Shown: positions 10,917 through 21,375 of the stretch, in pieces | How the letters are laid out: each line of letters opens with the position of its first letter | How positions within the stretch are numbered: the stretch's first letter is position 1 | Assembly: GCF_004359215.1 (NCBI RefSeq) | Contig: NC_090610.1 | Location: 12,809,711-12,873,710 of the forward strand | Source of the DNA: Bremia lactucae | Lineage: Eukaryota; Oomycota; Peronosporomycetes; Peronosporales; Peronosporaceae | Direction of reading: 5' to 3' | Length of the DNA: 64,000 bases | Made by a program: the position numbers and the translations under genes | Notes under the pieces: model-generated | What the model saw: only the letters and a program-made list of their open reading frames with translations | What the model was told of the DNA's origin: nothing | Database searches by the model: none

Positions 10917-11643
10917 AACAGATTCGTTTCGCATCTGTTAAATATTGCAGGGTCGTCTGTGGCATTACTAGCCATTCCCAGAGCATCCCGCTGGGAGCTC
11001 TCACTGCTGTGTACGGGATGTCCCTATTCGCATAAGAATCTGTTAAAATCTATCCTTCAGATCCATCGACAAAAAGATGATACTCTTAGACATACCATCT
11101 ATGATTACGTCTTTTCGAGGTATCGGCGTTTGAGCAGGTACCATTGCAGCATTCAATTTATTGAATGCGTGCACTATCTGCCACGCTCCTGTCGCCTTCC
11201 GCACACAGAAGATCGGTAAGCTATGTGTGGAGGTTGACTCCCTTACATATTCCGCTTTTAATCGATCGATAAATAATTTATCGATCGCAAGTACTTGTTC
11301 TCGGCCACTGCTTCATGACACAGTACTTCGAGCCCGGTTTGAGCTCGATCTCATGTCGAGTTCCTTTATCCTTGGGCAACTCGCATGGAACTACTTAAGA
11401 AAATACATCTTTAAATTCAATCAAATCTTTGTATTAAGGATTTGTCTTGAGTGACTCCCAGGATTGAGTAGTATATCTCTTAATCCGAGTCTTCACATCG
11501 AGGACACTTTCGTCCATCGACGAGCTGTTGAGAACCCGTTCGCTCTCTGCAAGCATTACCGCTGACCGAATGTCGGTTACGCAATCGTCCTCTGTGACGA
11601 GTACGCAGATCTGCTTGATTCTGCTACTATGCAGATCTCTCAA
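10917..11643 (-). pseudogene. RT N-terminal part and protease-RT linker of B1
   Basis: Minus-strand reading from 11643 gives the linker starting with DLHSSRIKQICVLVTEDD and MDESVLDVKTRIKRY. It then passes through RT fingers/palm text in broken frames (the plus-strand 11197-11215 is the antisense of the FCVRK-type motif) to the NAPATFNR-like end at 10955-10917, where the inverted block begins. It is too frameshifted for a continuous frame. Confidence 0.6.
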
Positions 11644-11644
11644 G

Positions 11645-12360
11645 AACCGTTAAGGTACTATGGTTGGTAATTGAGTTATCTCGGAAGCTAACTTCGGAGG
11701 CGCATACATATCAAGAGTATAAGCGCCTACTCTTGACCCGTCATTAACCAAGACATTCGATGTCTCGGTTTCTTTCCTGGGAGCCCTTTTCCACAGGCTG
11801 CCGAGGGACTAATCCCTCGGTATGCTAATGTCTAGTCACTTCAGCAATAACTTTTGGGGAGATTTTTCCACAAGTACGTTGGGAACTAATTCCCTCAACG
11901 GCTATCACAGTCTAGTCCTCTGTAGTCGACTCTCTACTCGACCTAGGATCATTGTGTTGTCCCTTTTGGACAGCCGATATATTCCTTGAATTTTGCTTGC
12001 TAGGCGTACATTCATGTCTCAATCCAGTCGACTTTTTCGAGCGGTGGACCTTCGCTGCCTGTGCATTCGCACAGCCGCCGGCAGCTGACTATACAGTGTG
12101 ATTAGTAATCACACTGTGATTTCGTGCAGTCGTAATAACGACCGTACCACAAGTGAGGCCATCGCACTCACTCGTAGTACATCTACACGCTTATGAACGC
12201 TCCAAGAGGCTCATCAGATGACAATCTAATGAAGAAGTGGCGGGCATCTTTACGGATCGATGCTGCCAGCTTATTCTTGGCTCATACTTTCTGAGCCAAA
12301 GTAAACCTAAGATGACATCAAATTCGTCATCCAAATCCAGTACGATGAAATCATCATCAT
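11645..12360 (-). other. Degenerate protease-RT linker of B1
   Basis: Lies between the protease (12640-12362) and the RT linker of B1 on minus. No open frame longer than about 60 codons and no motif is visible. It contains many short palindromic repeats of the type seen across B elements. Confidence 0.4.
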
Positions 12361-12361
12361 G

Positions 12362-12640
12362 CTATAAATCTTTTAACGTGTACTGAAATCCCACTACGCG
12401 TTTCATCGCTGTTATCGATGCGCCTGTCGCTAGACGCACCGTCATCCTCGTTGAAAAGATGTCGTGCTCAACATATTTGAGCCTACAACACTTAAGCGAC
12501 TGGCGATAAATAAAGTTATTCGACGCACCATAGTCAACTAGGGCTCTAAGTGACCAAGCATTTGTCATTTTAACTTTAAAATGATGAGGGATACCTGCAG
12601 AGACCCATAATGATTGTGTGTCTAAAGCAACTTTCGTCAA
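12362..12640 (-). pseudogene. Retropepsin-type protease of B1
   Basis: Minus-strand frame with ALVDYGASNNFIYRQSL; the usual catalytic D-S/T-G reads D-Y-G here, a change expected to hurt catalysis. VRLATGASITAMKRVV follows, as in Gypsy proteases. It sits between gag (13262-12813) and the RT linker, in the normal gene order for a minus-strand element. Confidence 0.65.
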
Positions 12641-12812
12641 GAGATTTGCAAATTCTCTTGAGGTTGCTGGATCAGTTGGGCGTTTCGCCCCTACTGACCC
12701 CGACCGCTTTTTGGCGGTCCGCTTCGCTGTTGCGATTTCGCAACAACGTCGGACCCGCGACCGTTGCCCTTTTTGGCATACGGTCTAAAATTACGTTCGG
12801 TACCCCTCGGTA

Positions 12813-13262
12813 CTAGGCGTGGGCACTACATTCATAAGCGTAGTGACCTAACTTTTGACAGCGATTGCATCTCTGCAATCGCTTATTGCTCGAAAAGCGA
12901 GGTTTCTCGCTTTCGACATAAGAGAGGTCCATAGGTTCTGGACCTCCAAGCTCTTGTCGTCTCGGAGGACGATATGATGACGAACTAGCTTGAGCCTGCC
13001 TCAAGCTTAAGTCCTCCTGTTCCGCATCGGATATTGCATCTTCAAGCGTATTCAGTTCCAAGCGGAACAGGTGGTTCTTTACAGAACCATCCGTAAGACC
13101 TTGCATAAACACCGTAATCAACCTGTGTTCATAATCTGGGTTGTTCGTGATACAACTCGCTAAGAGTTGTATATGCTGGGCATAAGCTTGAGTTTCAGAA
13201 GCTCTGGTCGAGCTCTGAACTCAGCCCTAGGCGGTTCAAACGTCTGTTTGAGCCGGGCTTTA
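12813..13262 (-). pseudogene. Gag C-terminal half of B1, with CCHC zinc knuckle
   Basis: From 13262 on minus: KARLKQTFEPPRAEFRAR-like text, then (13121-12813) VFMQGLTDGSVKNHLFRLEL, an ISDAEQEDLSLRQAQ helix and a zinc knuckle CNRCQKLGHYAYEC. The N-terminal half is missing: at 13263 the sequence switches to a purine tract and an LTR. A different plus-strand gag N-terminus lies at 14088-14485, and together they would cover a full gag. Confidence 0.7.
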
Positions 13263-13275
13263 AAAAGGGGGGGAT

Positions 13276-13813
13276 GGTGTAGTGGGCGAAAGTTGCCCTA
13301 ATGTTACACAGTCCCCGTTAAGTACACTTTGTGAACTCAAGGGGTGGTCGATTACTTAAGTAAAGTAATTAGACCCACCACTTGGGTGTGGCTCAAATTG
13401 TAACCCCTGTGTATGTGATGCATATAGGTGCATTCACATTAGGAGGGATGACGCCTAGCGTTATCAGCTTCGCGAGGTATCTAAAACGATACGCTCGCAA
13501 TACAAATTAGTGTTATCTACAGAATTGACATTTTATGATTGGTATAAAAAGTATTTATATTTTTCATAAGATTAAATATAAATCAGTCTGAAATACTGCT
13601 TCCTACTTGGTAAGTGCGCACGAGGAGCCGGATTGCCGCTCCCGTGACGACACTTTATTCGAGTTCTTAGTGCGTTGAGTGAGGTCGCTTAGGTGCCCGC
13701 CTTAACTACCTTACTGCACGCAAGAGAAGACGGTCTAACCGCTTTCTCGCTGTGCTAGGGTGTGTGCATAAGTATAGTGGGCGCACACGACGTGCCCGCC
13801 AACATCCCGTTAC
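13276..13813 (+). repeat. LTR (family A-like), plus orientation
   Basis: A purine tract AAAAAGGGGGGGA at about 13263-13275 is followed by TGGTGTAGTGGGCG. The first 250 bp match the minus-strand LTR at 31606-31262 (shared GTTGCCCTA, TTACACA, CCCCGTTAAGT). The end is taken at CCCGTTACA (13813). Upstream lies a minus-strand gag fragment of another element, so this is a recombinant or a solo-like LTR. The end is uncertain because a palindrome covers it. Confidence 0.5.
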
Positions 13814-13972
13814 ATTTAATAGCACTTTGTAGTCCGTCCAAGGACCACAGTTCTATCATCTAACATAGACAGCTTTCGCGTGTATGTTAGATGATAGAAC
13901 TGTGGTCCTTGGACGGACTACAAAGTGCTATTAAATGTAACGGGATGTTGGCGGGCACGTCGTGTGCGCCCA
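13778..13972. repeat. Perfect 90-bp inverted repeat with a 15-nt loop
   Basis: Arms 13778-13867 and 13883-13972 are exact reverse complements by base-by-base reading. The loop 13868-13882 (GACAGCTTTCGCGTG) is repeated exactly at 13975-13989, just outside the right arm. The left arm contains the LTR 3' end and about 54 nt beyond it. The structure could form a long hairpin or cruciform. A perfect arm match implies a recent origin, for instance by a snap-back copying error. Confidence 0.9.
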
Positions 13973-14087
13973 CAGACAGCTTTCGCGTGACAGCTACTCC
14001 TTCCTAAGTGACATAGAAAGGAACGTGGTCGAACGAAGGAGTTCGACCGCAGGGAAATCTTGGCCATACTTTCCAGTTTGACAGAGA

Positions 14088-14485
14088 TGCCCTCCATTCA
14101 GCCATCGCTAAGTTCAAACAAAATGAACTTGACGAGGCGAAGGAGAAAGAAGCCTTGCCGATAAAGCAAGGCTTTCAACAGGCAGAACTGTTGAGGTTGC
14201 AACAGGCAAATTTGTTGTGGTTGCAACAGTTTCAGACCCCTGTACCTGGAATGACGCACACGCGTCGTCCTGAAACCTGAAAGATAAAATCTCTAAGTAT
14301 AAGGGAGTCGAAGAGGACAACCTCTTAAGGTAGTTTGTCAAGTTGGACGATGCCATAAGGGCTCGTCGTATTTGCTCAGTCAAATTTGGCAGGTCGTGCC
14401 AAAACTTGGGCACTAGGCCTTAAGTTGCGCGACCCATATGTCTTTGGGTCGCTAGAGGCTTTAAGAAAGAATCTCACGGAGTATA
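14088..14485 (+). pseudogene. Gag N-terminal half following the LTR
   Basis: Plus-strand reading ALHSAIAKFKQNELDEAKEK, then a Gln/Leu-rich helix made of two similar units (AELLRLQQ, ANLLWLQQ), FQTPVPGMTHTRR, and in later frames ISKYKGVEEDNLLRW and AGRAKTWALGLKLRDPYVF. This is the typical start of an oomycete Gypsy capsid. It stops at about 14485, where an aORF start codon from a different element begins. The 13973-14087 stretch before it is leader without coding signs. Confidence 0.6.
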
Positions 14486-14487
14486 AT

Positions 14488-15425
14488 ATGCCACCTAAAA
14501 GGGGCAACGTTTGTGGGTCGTCCGCGAAGACACTCACTCAACCACGAGCTAAGCGCACGCGCCGCGTTAACAAGCCGGCAGCATCTAATGCCTTATTCGA
14601 AACGCCGACAGCTACTGCTGCTGTCGCGTTAACGAGGCTTAAGGATCCATCCAACCGTGAGGAAGCCGATCCGTCGCTCATTGTCGACTACAATGAGTCG
14701 ACACCGTTGCCCTCACCTTATAGTAGTGATGCGGACAACGATCTCCTGATGATGGATGATGGCGCATTATTGCCCATCCAAACTTCTCTCATGGCTCACA
14801 ACATGGAGACAGCAACATTTACTAATGCTGTCTCGTCGTCTGCGCTGGATAGCGCAGCGACCATTAATGAGAGCGCTGTCCATAAAGGCGCAGCCGCTTC
14901 TATGTTGGGTATAACCACAACGCCTTATGTTCAAACCATTATTTATAATGGTTCTGACATAGAGGATTCTGCGCCTAAAGCTCCGCCGACGACACGTGAA
15001 TATGCTCAGTCCGTGTCTTAAGCCAGTCGTTTAGAACGTGGCTATGTGACGGGTGGCATATCACTGATGCCTCCTCCAACTAAATGGCCTCGTTTAAACG
15101 GGCCATGAGCTTCGCTGTTAGAGCGCGCTCTTCAAGATGCACATAATTAATATTGCGGCTCTAAGTCATGGATGGCTCAGGGATAATCGCTTGGGCGTAT
15201 TTTCCCGTTCCCGGTCGTGTTGCATTCAAATGAAACGCTCGACCAATACGAGACGGGATTCACGCGCCGAATTCATCGGCATTCCAATGCGATGAAACAG
15301 CGGTCGCAGCAAATTAATTTCACCCGCTTGCGAGTGAAAGAAATTATGGGCAGTACTGTAACCCCTGTTTCTTCTCACAAACCTGCTTCGGCTAGTCCAT
15401 TTGAGACTAGCGAAGATGCCTCAGC
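14488..15425 (+). pseudogene. aORF of A2
   Basis: Starts ATG at 14488 (MPPKRGNVCGSSAKTL), the same start as the A3 aORF (MPPKRGK at 31742). A basic patch (RAKRTRRVNK) is followed by a Ser/Pro-rich acidic region (LIVDYNESTPLPSPYSSD) and then, after frameshifts, VLHSNETLDQYETGFTRR at 15217-15429. It stays open to 15021. The coiled-coil tail is cut off at about 15425, where minus-strand RNase H begins. It lies on the strand opposite to the adjacent A2 pol, as in other copies. Confidence 0.6.
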
Positions 15426-17146
15426 TTGAGGCTTTCAAAAGCCGGGACTGATAAGATGACACGGTTATCGCCGTCGTCATCCTTCTGCATGAGCGCGCTG
15501 CCGATTGCAAAATTACTTGCATCGCAGACGACGCTAAAGGGCTTATCCACGTCTGGCAATACCAAGACCCGATGCCTCTACAATAGATTGCTTCACTGGT
15601 GTGAACGCATCATCTGGTTTTTTAAACCAAACTCATTCCATAATAACGCGTACTTCCAGGCATTCTGCGTTTTTAAGGAGGACAGATAATGGTTTAGTTT
15701 GCTCAGCATAATTCTTGCTATGTTTGGGCAAGTAATTAGCGATCCCTAGGAATTGGCGCAAATCCTCTAAATTGTTCATTCCTTTGCCGATTTACCTTGT
15801 CTGGGTCTGCTCGTTCATCATGTGTACCTACGATGCAGCTTAGCACAGGTATGCATCTACGACGCCCTTCTGCAAGTTGACGTACAATTGGGCGTCCTCC
15901 AGAGTCTGCAACACAACGTCTAAATGACGCTTTTGCGACTCTATTTCGCTCAGCCCGTCCTCGGCCCAACTATGAACGAATTCGTCGTCAACATAATGAG
16001 GCGCGCAGGCACGGTGCTGACGCATCACGTGAGCCACCACTCAATTGAATGTCGCTGGTGCGTTTTCAACCCTTGGGGCATCACGCCCACTCTCAAAGCA
16101 TACCGCTTGGGGTGATCACTGCCGTTTTGACTTCATCGGACTATCTCATGAGAACCTGATAGTACCCATCCTTTAAATCCAACGCGGAAAAGATAATTGA
16201 CTTTCCATGGAGTTCAACAAGACATCTTTCCGCGGGATTGGCGTTTGTACCCGAATGGTGGCCGTGTTCAACTTATTGTAACCGTAAATACGCTCCATCC
16301 ACCTGTGGCTTAGCGCACACAGAAGATCGGACTGCAGTGAGGCGACTTGTTCTCACGTACATGTCCCGCCTTGGCTTCGTTGTCGAAGATCTCATCGATA
16401 TAATTGACTTATTCTTTCAACAACAGTCATTGCCTGGTCACACAATACTTGGTGCCAGGCAGGTTCTTAATCAATTTCGTGCTCGATGCCCCTATCGGCA
16501 GGTAAGCGGCTCGGCACTTCTTCTGTGAACACATCACGATATTACCACAGAATATCACAAAACGGGCTGTATTTCAAGGCATCCCAGCTTTGAGCAGCAA
16601 ATCTTTATTTTTGTCCGTTGTAGAACGCTCTCGTCCATTGTGGACGACGAGCAACAGTCCACGAAGTTCTCTTCTTAAACTGGTGTGACTACTTCGTGGA
16701 TCATTTTTATTTAAGTTCGGAGAGGAACAGATATCACGGCATCTCCGGGAGCTTACTATCTCCTCGGCAGATTTCAAGACGTTCTAGAGCACTTCAACAG
16801 ACAATGCCTCCGCTATTTCGTCTTTGACGGCCTCGAACACCTCGTTCGAAGGCCCACCCTCTTTAATAGGAACTGATCCAAAGGTCAGTCGTTTAGACGT
16901 GCATTTAATCGTCCTAATCTGTCGGGTACTCGCTCTTCGAGTCACCACGACCTTTGACTGGGAAGCGGGTGCCGTTGCTCTGCTGGCAAACGCACCCCTT
17001 CCAACCACACCAGGCTCTAGGCACTGTGCCGGTTTATGTGACGCTTGACTTCCTGTCAGCTCGACTTCTACTGCCACAGGCTCTCGACTCTGTCCAGGAC
17101 TATGAGAAACATGACTACTTGTCATCGTCCTTTTCACTACCCCAGT
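15426..17146 (-). pseudogene. Pol of A2: RNase H, RT and linker, inverted duplicate of A1
   Basis: Minus strand: linker 17146-16784 (TMTSSHVSHSPGQSREPV), spacer block 16777-16574, RT (palm at 16528-16150; HYVDDEFVHSW near 15990), then RNase H to 15426. It reads almost letter for letter like A1 1690-3390 on plus, including stops that cut the same frames. The block KSAEEIVSSRRCRDICSSPN occurs in both with one residue changed over 67. The protease and the integrase are absent; integrase text of family D follows on the opposite strand. Confidence 0.75.
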
Positions 17147-18230
17147 TGCCAGTGGCAATTGTCTCTGATCGGGATCACCGTTTCACGGGTAAATTCTGGA
17201 AATTAATTTTCCGAGTGCTTGGCACCAGATTGGATATGTCCACTGCGGACCATCCGCAGACCGATGGTCAAACTGAACGTGTCAATCGCGTCATTGAAGA
17301 CGTTTTACGCAGCCTGTGTGCTCAGAAACCAAAGCGCTGGAGCTCAATGCTCCCAGTAGTGGAGTTCGCGTCAAATAACGCTGTTCATGCCTCTACAGGC
17401 TATACTCTGTTCTATATTACCGTCCGGAAACAAGTAAGCGAGTTTCTCGCGACGCGATTTAGTGTCTTAAGACGTAAGGGATACGATGGCTGATAGCCAA
17501 GACAAACAAAAAGAACAAGCAGATGCCAAAGGCAGAAGCTGTATTAATTCTTATATGGTCGGAGACCGAGTTTTACTAAACGCTAAAATCTACCTACCAA
17601 CTTGGTTTCCGCGGTCTTCAAGACCAAATTGCGCCTGCGCTTTATTGGACCATTTACGGTCGTGGCCAAGAAGGACCTAGCTTATACGCTAAACCTTCCC
17701 AGCAAGCTGCGTACACACCCAGTGTTTTACGTTGGCTTGATTAAGCCATATCGGGACCCTTCCCACGTGGACTTGAAGGCGCTTGCGCCGAGACAGGCGG
17801 TCGTGCCGCAGATTGCTGCATCCTCACCAGGATGTCCAGCTGGCCCTTTTAACGACACTGCTGATGCTCCAGCGTCGAAAGACGGTCCCGAACCGCCTCA
17901 AAAGAGCTCTCAACCCGAGCAAGGACCTCACGAAGAAGTTGCACCTCGTGCCGTAGAGCATCAAATGCTTCCGCCGAAATTTCGGCCCCCTCCCACGCTG
18001 CTTGATGCGCGGGGGTACCTTCAGTTTCATGTGGAGAATTTTTAAAGCGAAGTCGTCGTGAGGGTCAATCCATTATCTGGTGAATTGGCTAGGGTATCCC
18101 TCTTCTGAAAACTCTTGGGAGTTCGAGGTACCTCTTCGGCAAAATTGCGCGTACGCCGTTGACGTTTTTGAGCGCCAAGCTCAGGGTCGACCCGCGTCAA
18201 ACGAAGCTTCCCACCACTAAACGTGGGATT
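17147..18230 (+). pseudogene. Integrase core, GPY/F domain and chromodomain of D1
   Basis: Plus strand 17147-17470 carries AIVSDRDHRFTGKFWKLIFR and DMSTADHPQTDGQTERVNR (the second Asp and the Glu of the DDE triad). A deletion of about 100 bp relative to D2/D3 follows HASTGYT. 17602-18045 carries RFIGPFTVVAKKDLAYTLNL and HPVFYVGLIKPYRDP (GPY/F), then a Pro/Gln-rich linker. 18020-18200 carries a chromodomain (LQFHVENF, then SSENSWEFEVPL). RT and the first part of the integrase are missing. It overlaps the minus-strand aORF from 17741 on. Confidence 0.75.
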
Positions 18231-19063
18231 AGGTGGATCCAAAGCCTCGGTGCGGCTTCAATCCTTGGTTGTACGGTCAACCAAAGTACTGAAATATCGG
18301 CTAAGCCTTTTTTTCGTTTTGTGGCATAAATGCCGAACGTAACTGGCCTTTGGCCTTAAGCTTAGCGAAGTTGAAGCGAAGCTTCCGTTCCAAACGAACA
18401 CCACCTCTATCCGCAGATATTCCAGATATTACGGAGTTTGCGGGCCCGGTGAACCCAGTTCTCAAATGAGACTTCGTTTCACTCCTTCTTTCGTTTGGAA
18501 ACAAAACCATCGGAATTCCCCTCATGGAGGTCACCGAAGCCCCACGGGCTTGATCACGTAAACGCGTCAGATGCTGGCTTCGCGTCATTACCTTCGGCGT
18601 AAGGTATTGCTCATGAAGACCGTCGCGGGCAGCGATCTCCTCCGGCGTCCTCGCCGGGTCACCAGAGATCCAGATGGCCAAGCTATGACCCGCTATCTCT
18701 TTGAGACGCTCGTCCTCACTAAGCGGAGTGAATCTATATTCACTATGAGCCTTAGCTTTCGCTATCTCGGCAGCTCGAAGACGAGCTCTTTCCTCTATGA
18801 GATTATCTGCTCTTGCTCTTCATCGAGCGGATTCGTAATGATGTTGGACTCAGGGTCCCGTGTCCTGCTCAATGCAGTTAAGACATCAGCGGCACCACGT
18901 TCTGGGAACGGATTCGGGGCTCGCCGACGTTCATCCGGAGGAGAAGGCGTGAGCGAACGCCGCCCTTTTCCTCCTCCTCTGATTGACAGCGACTTTCAAA
19001 GTCCACCATTCCCTTATCGTCGAGGAAGGTGCTCAGAGTCTGTGACTGACGCTTGATTGTCAT
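17741..19063 (-). pseudogene. aORF of D1, about 1.32 kb, near-complete
   Basis: Minus-strand frame from ATG 19063 (MTIKRQSQTLSTFLDDKGMV) to TAA 17741-17743. An acidic start (SEEEEK) is followed by a basic middle (TPKVMTRSQHLTRLRDQARG at 18600-18550) and GGKLRLTRVDPELGAQKRQR. The tail, opposite the Pro/Gln-rich pol linker, reads AAWEGAEISAEAFDALRHEV and on as heptads. A few frameshifts occur (near 18800 and 18490). The start is 112 bp from the LTR. The D2 copy has the same start, end and spacing. Confidence 0.65.
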
Positions 19064-19175
19064 TAGACAAAGGAATGGAAAGCACAACCAAACGGTTAGC
19101 TTGTTTAGGTTCCAACCTCAAAGAGGAAAAGAAGCGAATGTTGTCACTCGGTGTCAACAGGCTGATGGGGGAGGG

Positions 19176-19663
19176 TGTAATGGGGTACACATCGGTTGGA
19201 GAATCGTTGTTGTGGTACATTGACTTTATGGGTAAAGTACCCTTTTATCCAATTTTAAAATATTTAGTTACTTAATTCCCATTTATTATGGGTAACAATA
19301 GTGGTCGCCGCCAGATATAAATCTGGCGGCCAAAATCTATTTTAATTAGCTTATTTAGGCTAAGGTTTTTAGATTTAAATAATCATATAAAGTGCAGTTC
19401 CCCTTTTGATCTAAAAGCGTTAAGTGCCTTCTTAAGGCTTTCGCATTGATCTGTAAGAGAAAGAAGCCTTTCTAAGGTATCCTCTTGGGCACTAGTTGCC
19501 ACTTGGTTCTACGAACCCCTGAATCCCTTGAACTAGGATTCCTTAAGCTTTAATAGCTTGTACGACTCCCTGAGTTGTTAAACCCATTAGTTCAATAGAA
19601 CTAAGTGACTCTCTGAGTCTGAAAGTCTTCCTCTGACTTTAAGAGCGAGGTAGCTCCGCTACA
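19176..19663 (+). repeat. 3' LTR of D1
   Basis: 488 bp, TGTAATGGGG to GCTACA, preceded by the purine tract GATGGGGGAGGG at about 19164-19175. It matches the LTRs at 41287-41769 and 52985-53465 read on minus. It holds a hairpin with a 10-bp stem GCCGCCAGAT at about 19311-19340, present in all three LTRs. 19664-20036 downstream shows no gene. Confidence 0.85.
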
Positions 19664-20036
19664 CTAAGAAATTCTTGTTAATTTTTCTGTGCCAAGAAAA
19701 GGCAAAACACATTCTTTCAATAAGCTAATAAGCATCAAAGGTATTATTATCTCAAATCAAAATATCTCAAACTTAGATGGGTGGTATTAGCAAAAACTTG
19801 GTATGTACGAGCTTTGTGTTCGTATTTATCAACAATCCCTTTTCTAATTACTCGTGTTATTTTGTCTCGGTCCTTCTTATGACTGATGGAGGCATAAGGT
19901 AGAGGCAACTGATTGCATAATTAAGAAAATATGAAACAATTCGTGCACTAACCTGACAGTGCTTGGTCCAACGTCGATGTATCGGTCTGACGTTGCAACT
20001 GGTCAAGTATTTTTCAGTATATACAGATAGATACAC

Positions 20037-20965
20037 GCCGGCGACCGTTGCCGCGCTTCTACCTCCTTATATGCTGCTTTCAAATCTTCCTTCTCCGCAG
20101 CCGGGTTAATTTGTGCATCTCCATACTTGCCTACGTGTGCGCTTCTGCTCTTTCGTTTCACCTTTCTGTCTCTGACCAGTTTCGGGTTGCTGGTGTTAAA
20201 TCACTTTGCTCTTGGCTTGCGCTTCCAATACGTCAAAAAATCCTTAATTACTTGACAGCGTCACTTTTTGCTTAATGCCTTCAATTTCGGCAATGCGAAC
20301 TGTCCTGACTATTTTTTTTTTTTTTTGCCAAGTGACGGCGCCTCTCTCGCAACACTGAGGGGTGGTTGTTTATCGTAGAGTACGTGCTTACGATGGTCTC
20401 ACAGTCCATTTCTCACGCTCTTCGCGCTGCAGATACTGGTTGCGTTCAAATAGTTCCTAAAGCTCCTTTCCTCGGGCTCGGCGCGAAAAACTGGCTCCTC
20501 AGGCTCAACTTCATCGCCGCGTGCTGCCTCCATAATTTTTGCGATGTGAACTTCATAGCCGAAGTCATCAACGTTTCTTTGTCCGCGTTTTCCTCAGCCG
20601 CTTGAATTTTACGCAATTATCATCCAACTCTTCAAAAACCCTCGTCGTTCACAAGTGCTTCCCTCAAGTCCTCATCCAAGACATTTGAGTACAGCGAAAT
20701 GGCATCGAGCATTCGACCTTGCTCATCGATACTGGGTAGTGCGCCTTCTGACAAATCAACTTTCCTCGACAGCGTACGGGCCTCCTCGCCAGCAACGAAG
20801 CGGCTCGTAGCCTAGTATAATTTTCCCTGTCCCATCTCCTTCATGTAGTGTGAGTAGTTGTAGCCATCCTTCGGCAGACCATTTTTATCTATAAGGTCTT
20901 CAGCTTCCACACCACCAAGAAAACTTCTTAGTCGGACTTGCTCTGCTTAATCTTTAGACCCATCT
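20037..20965 (-). pseudogene. LTV1: LTV1 pseudogene (40S ribosome-biogenesis factor)
   Basis: Minus-strand reading across several frames follows the order of LTV1: GLPKDGYNYSHYMKEMGQGK near 20900, RFVAGEEARTL and VDLSEGALPSIDEQGRMLDA near 20770, a DDFGYEVHI region, MDCETIVSTYSTINNHPSVL at about 20408-20350 (the conserved WDCE-STYS block of the family), VRTVRIAEIEGIKQKVTL near 20290, then a basic C-terminus near 20100. At least six frameshifts or stops break it. LTV1 normally helps export and mature the small ribosomal subunit. An intact copy must lie elsewhere if the organism relies on it. Identification rests on motif memory, not on a search. Confidence 0.7.
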
Positions 20966-21375
20966 AAGTTTGAGGTATTTTGATTGGCCAAAAAATATAT
21001 ACCATTTGTTGCTGGGTTTAGCCAAAAATTGGTTCTGGCTAGAATTCCCACTTATTTTTATTGAAGTTTTTAGAGAATGTAAATTAGCTTGAATAAGAGA
21101 ATAGACGAAAATGTATCAAAGAAAAAATTATGTGGTTCGAGTTGAGCCGGTACAATTCCATTATTTGACAATAGAAGCAATAGCTTCTCACACTAGCCTT
21201 GAAAGGTGAAGGCGGAGCAGAGTTATTGTGCCTATTCTTAGCGCTTCGCAATGCGATTATTTTGGCACTTGTTTATGCTTAAACATGTTTGGGCTTACGA
21301 GTTACGATGCAAACGGATAAATCATTCCATTCATTTTATAATAACTTTTCATGTGCAAAAATACTCGAAATGTTT
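20966..21375. other. No gene recognised
   Basis: AT-rich spacer between the LTV1 relic and the RING gene. No domain or repeat recognised. The part nearest 21375 is probably the 3' UTR of the RING gene. Confidence 0.5.

Noticed and set aside
13276..13813. Reading the LTR here as minus-strand, starting TGTAACGGG at 13813
   Set aside because: The purine tract sits on the other side (13263-13275) and the internal order matches a plus orientation; the TGTAACGGG end is still noted as ambiguous.
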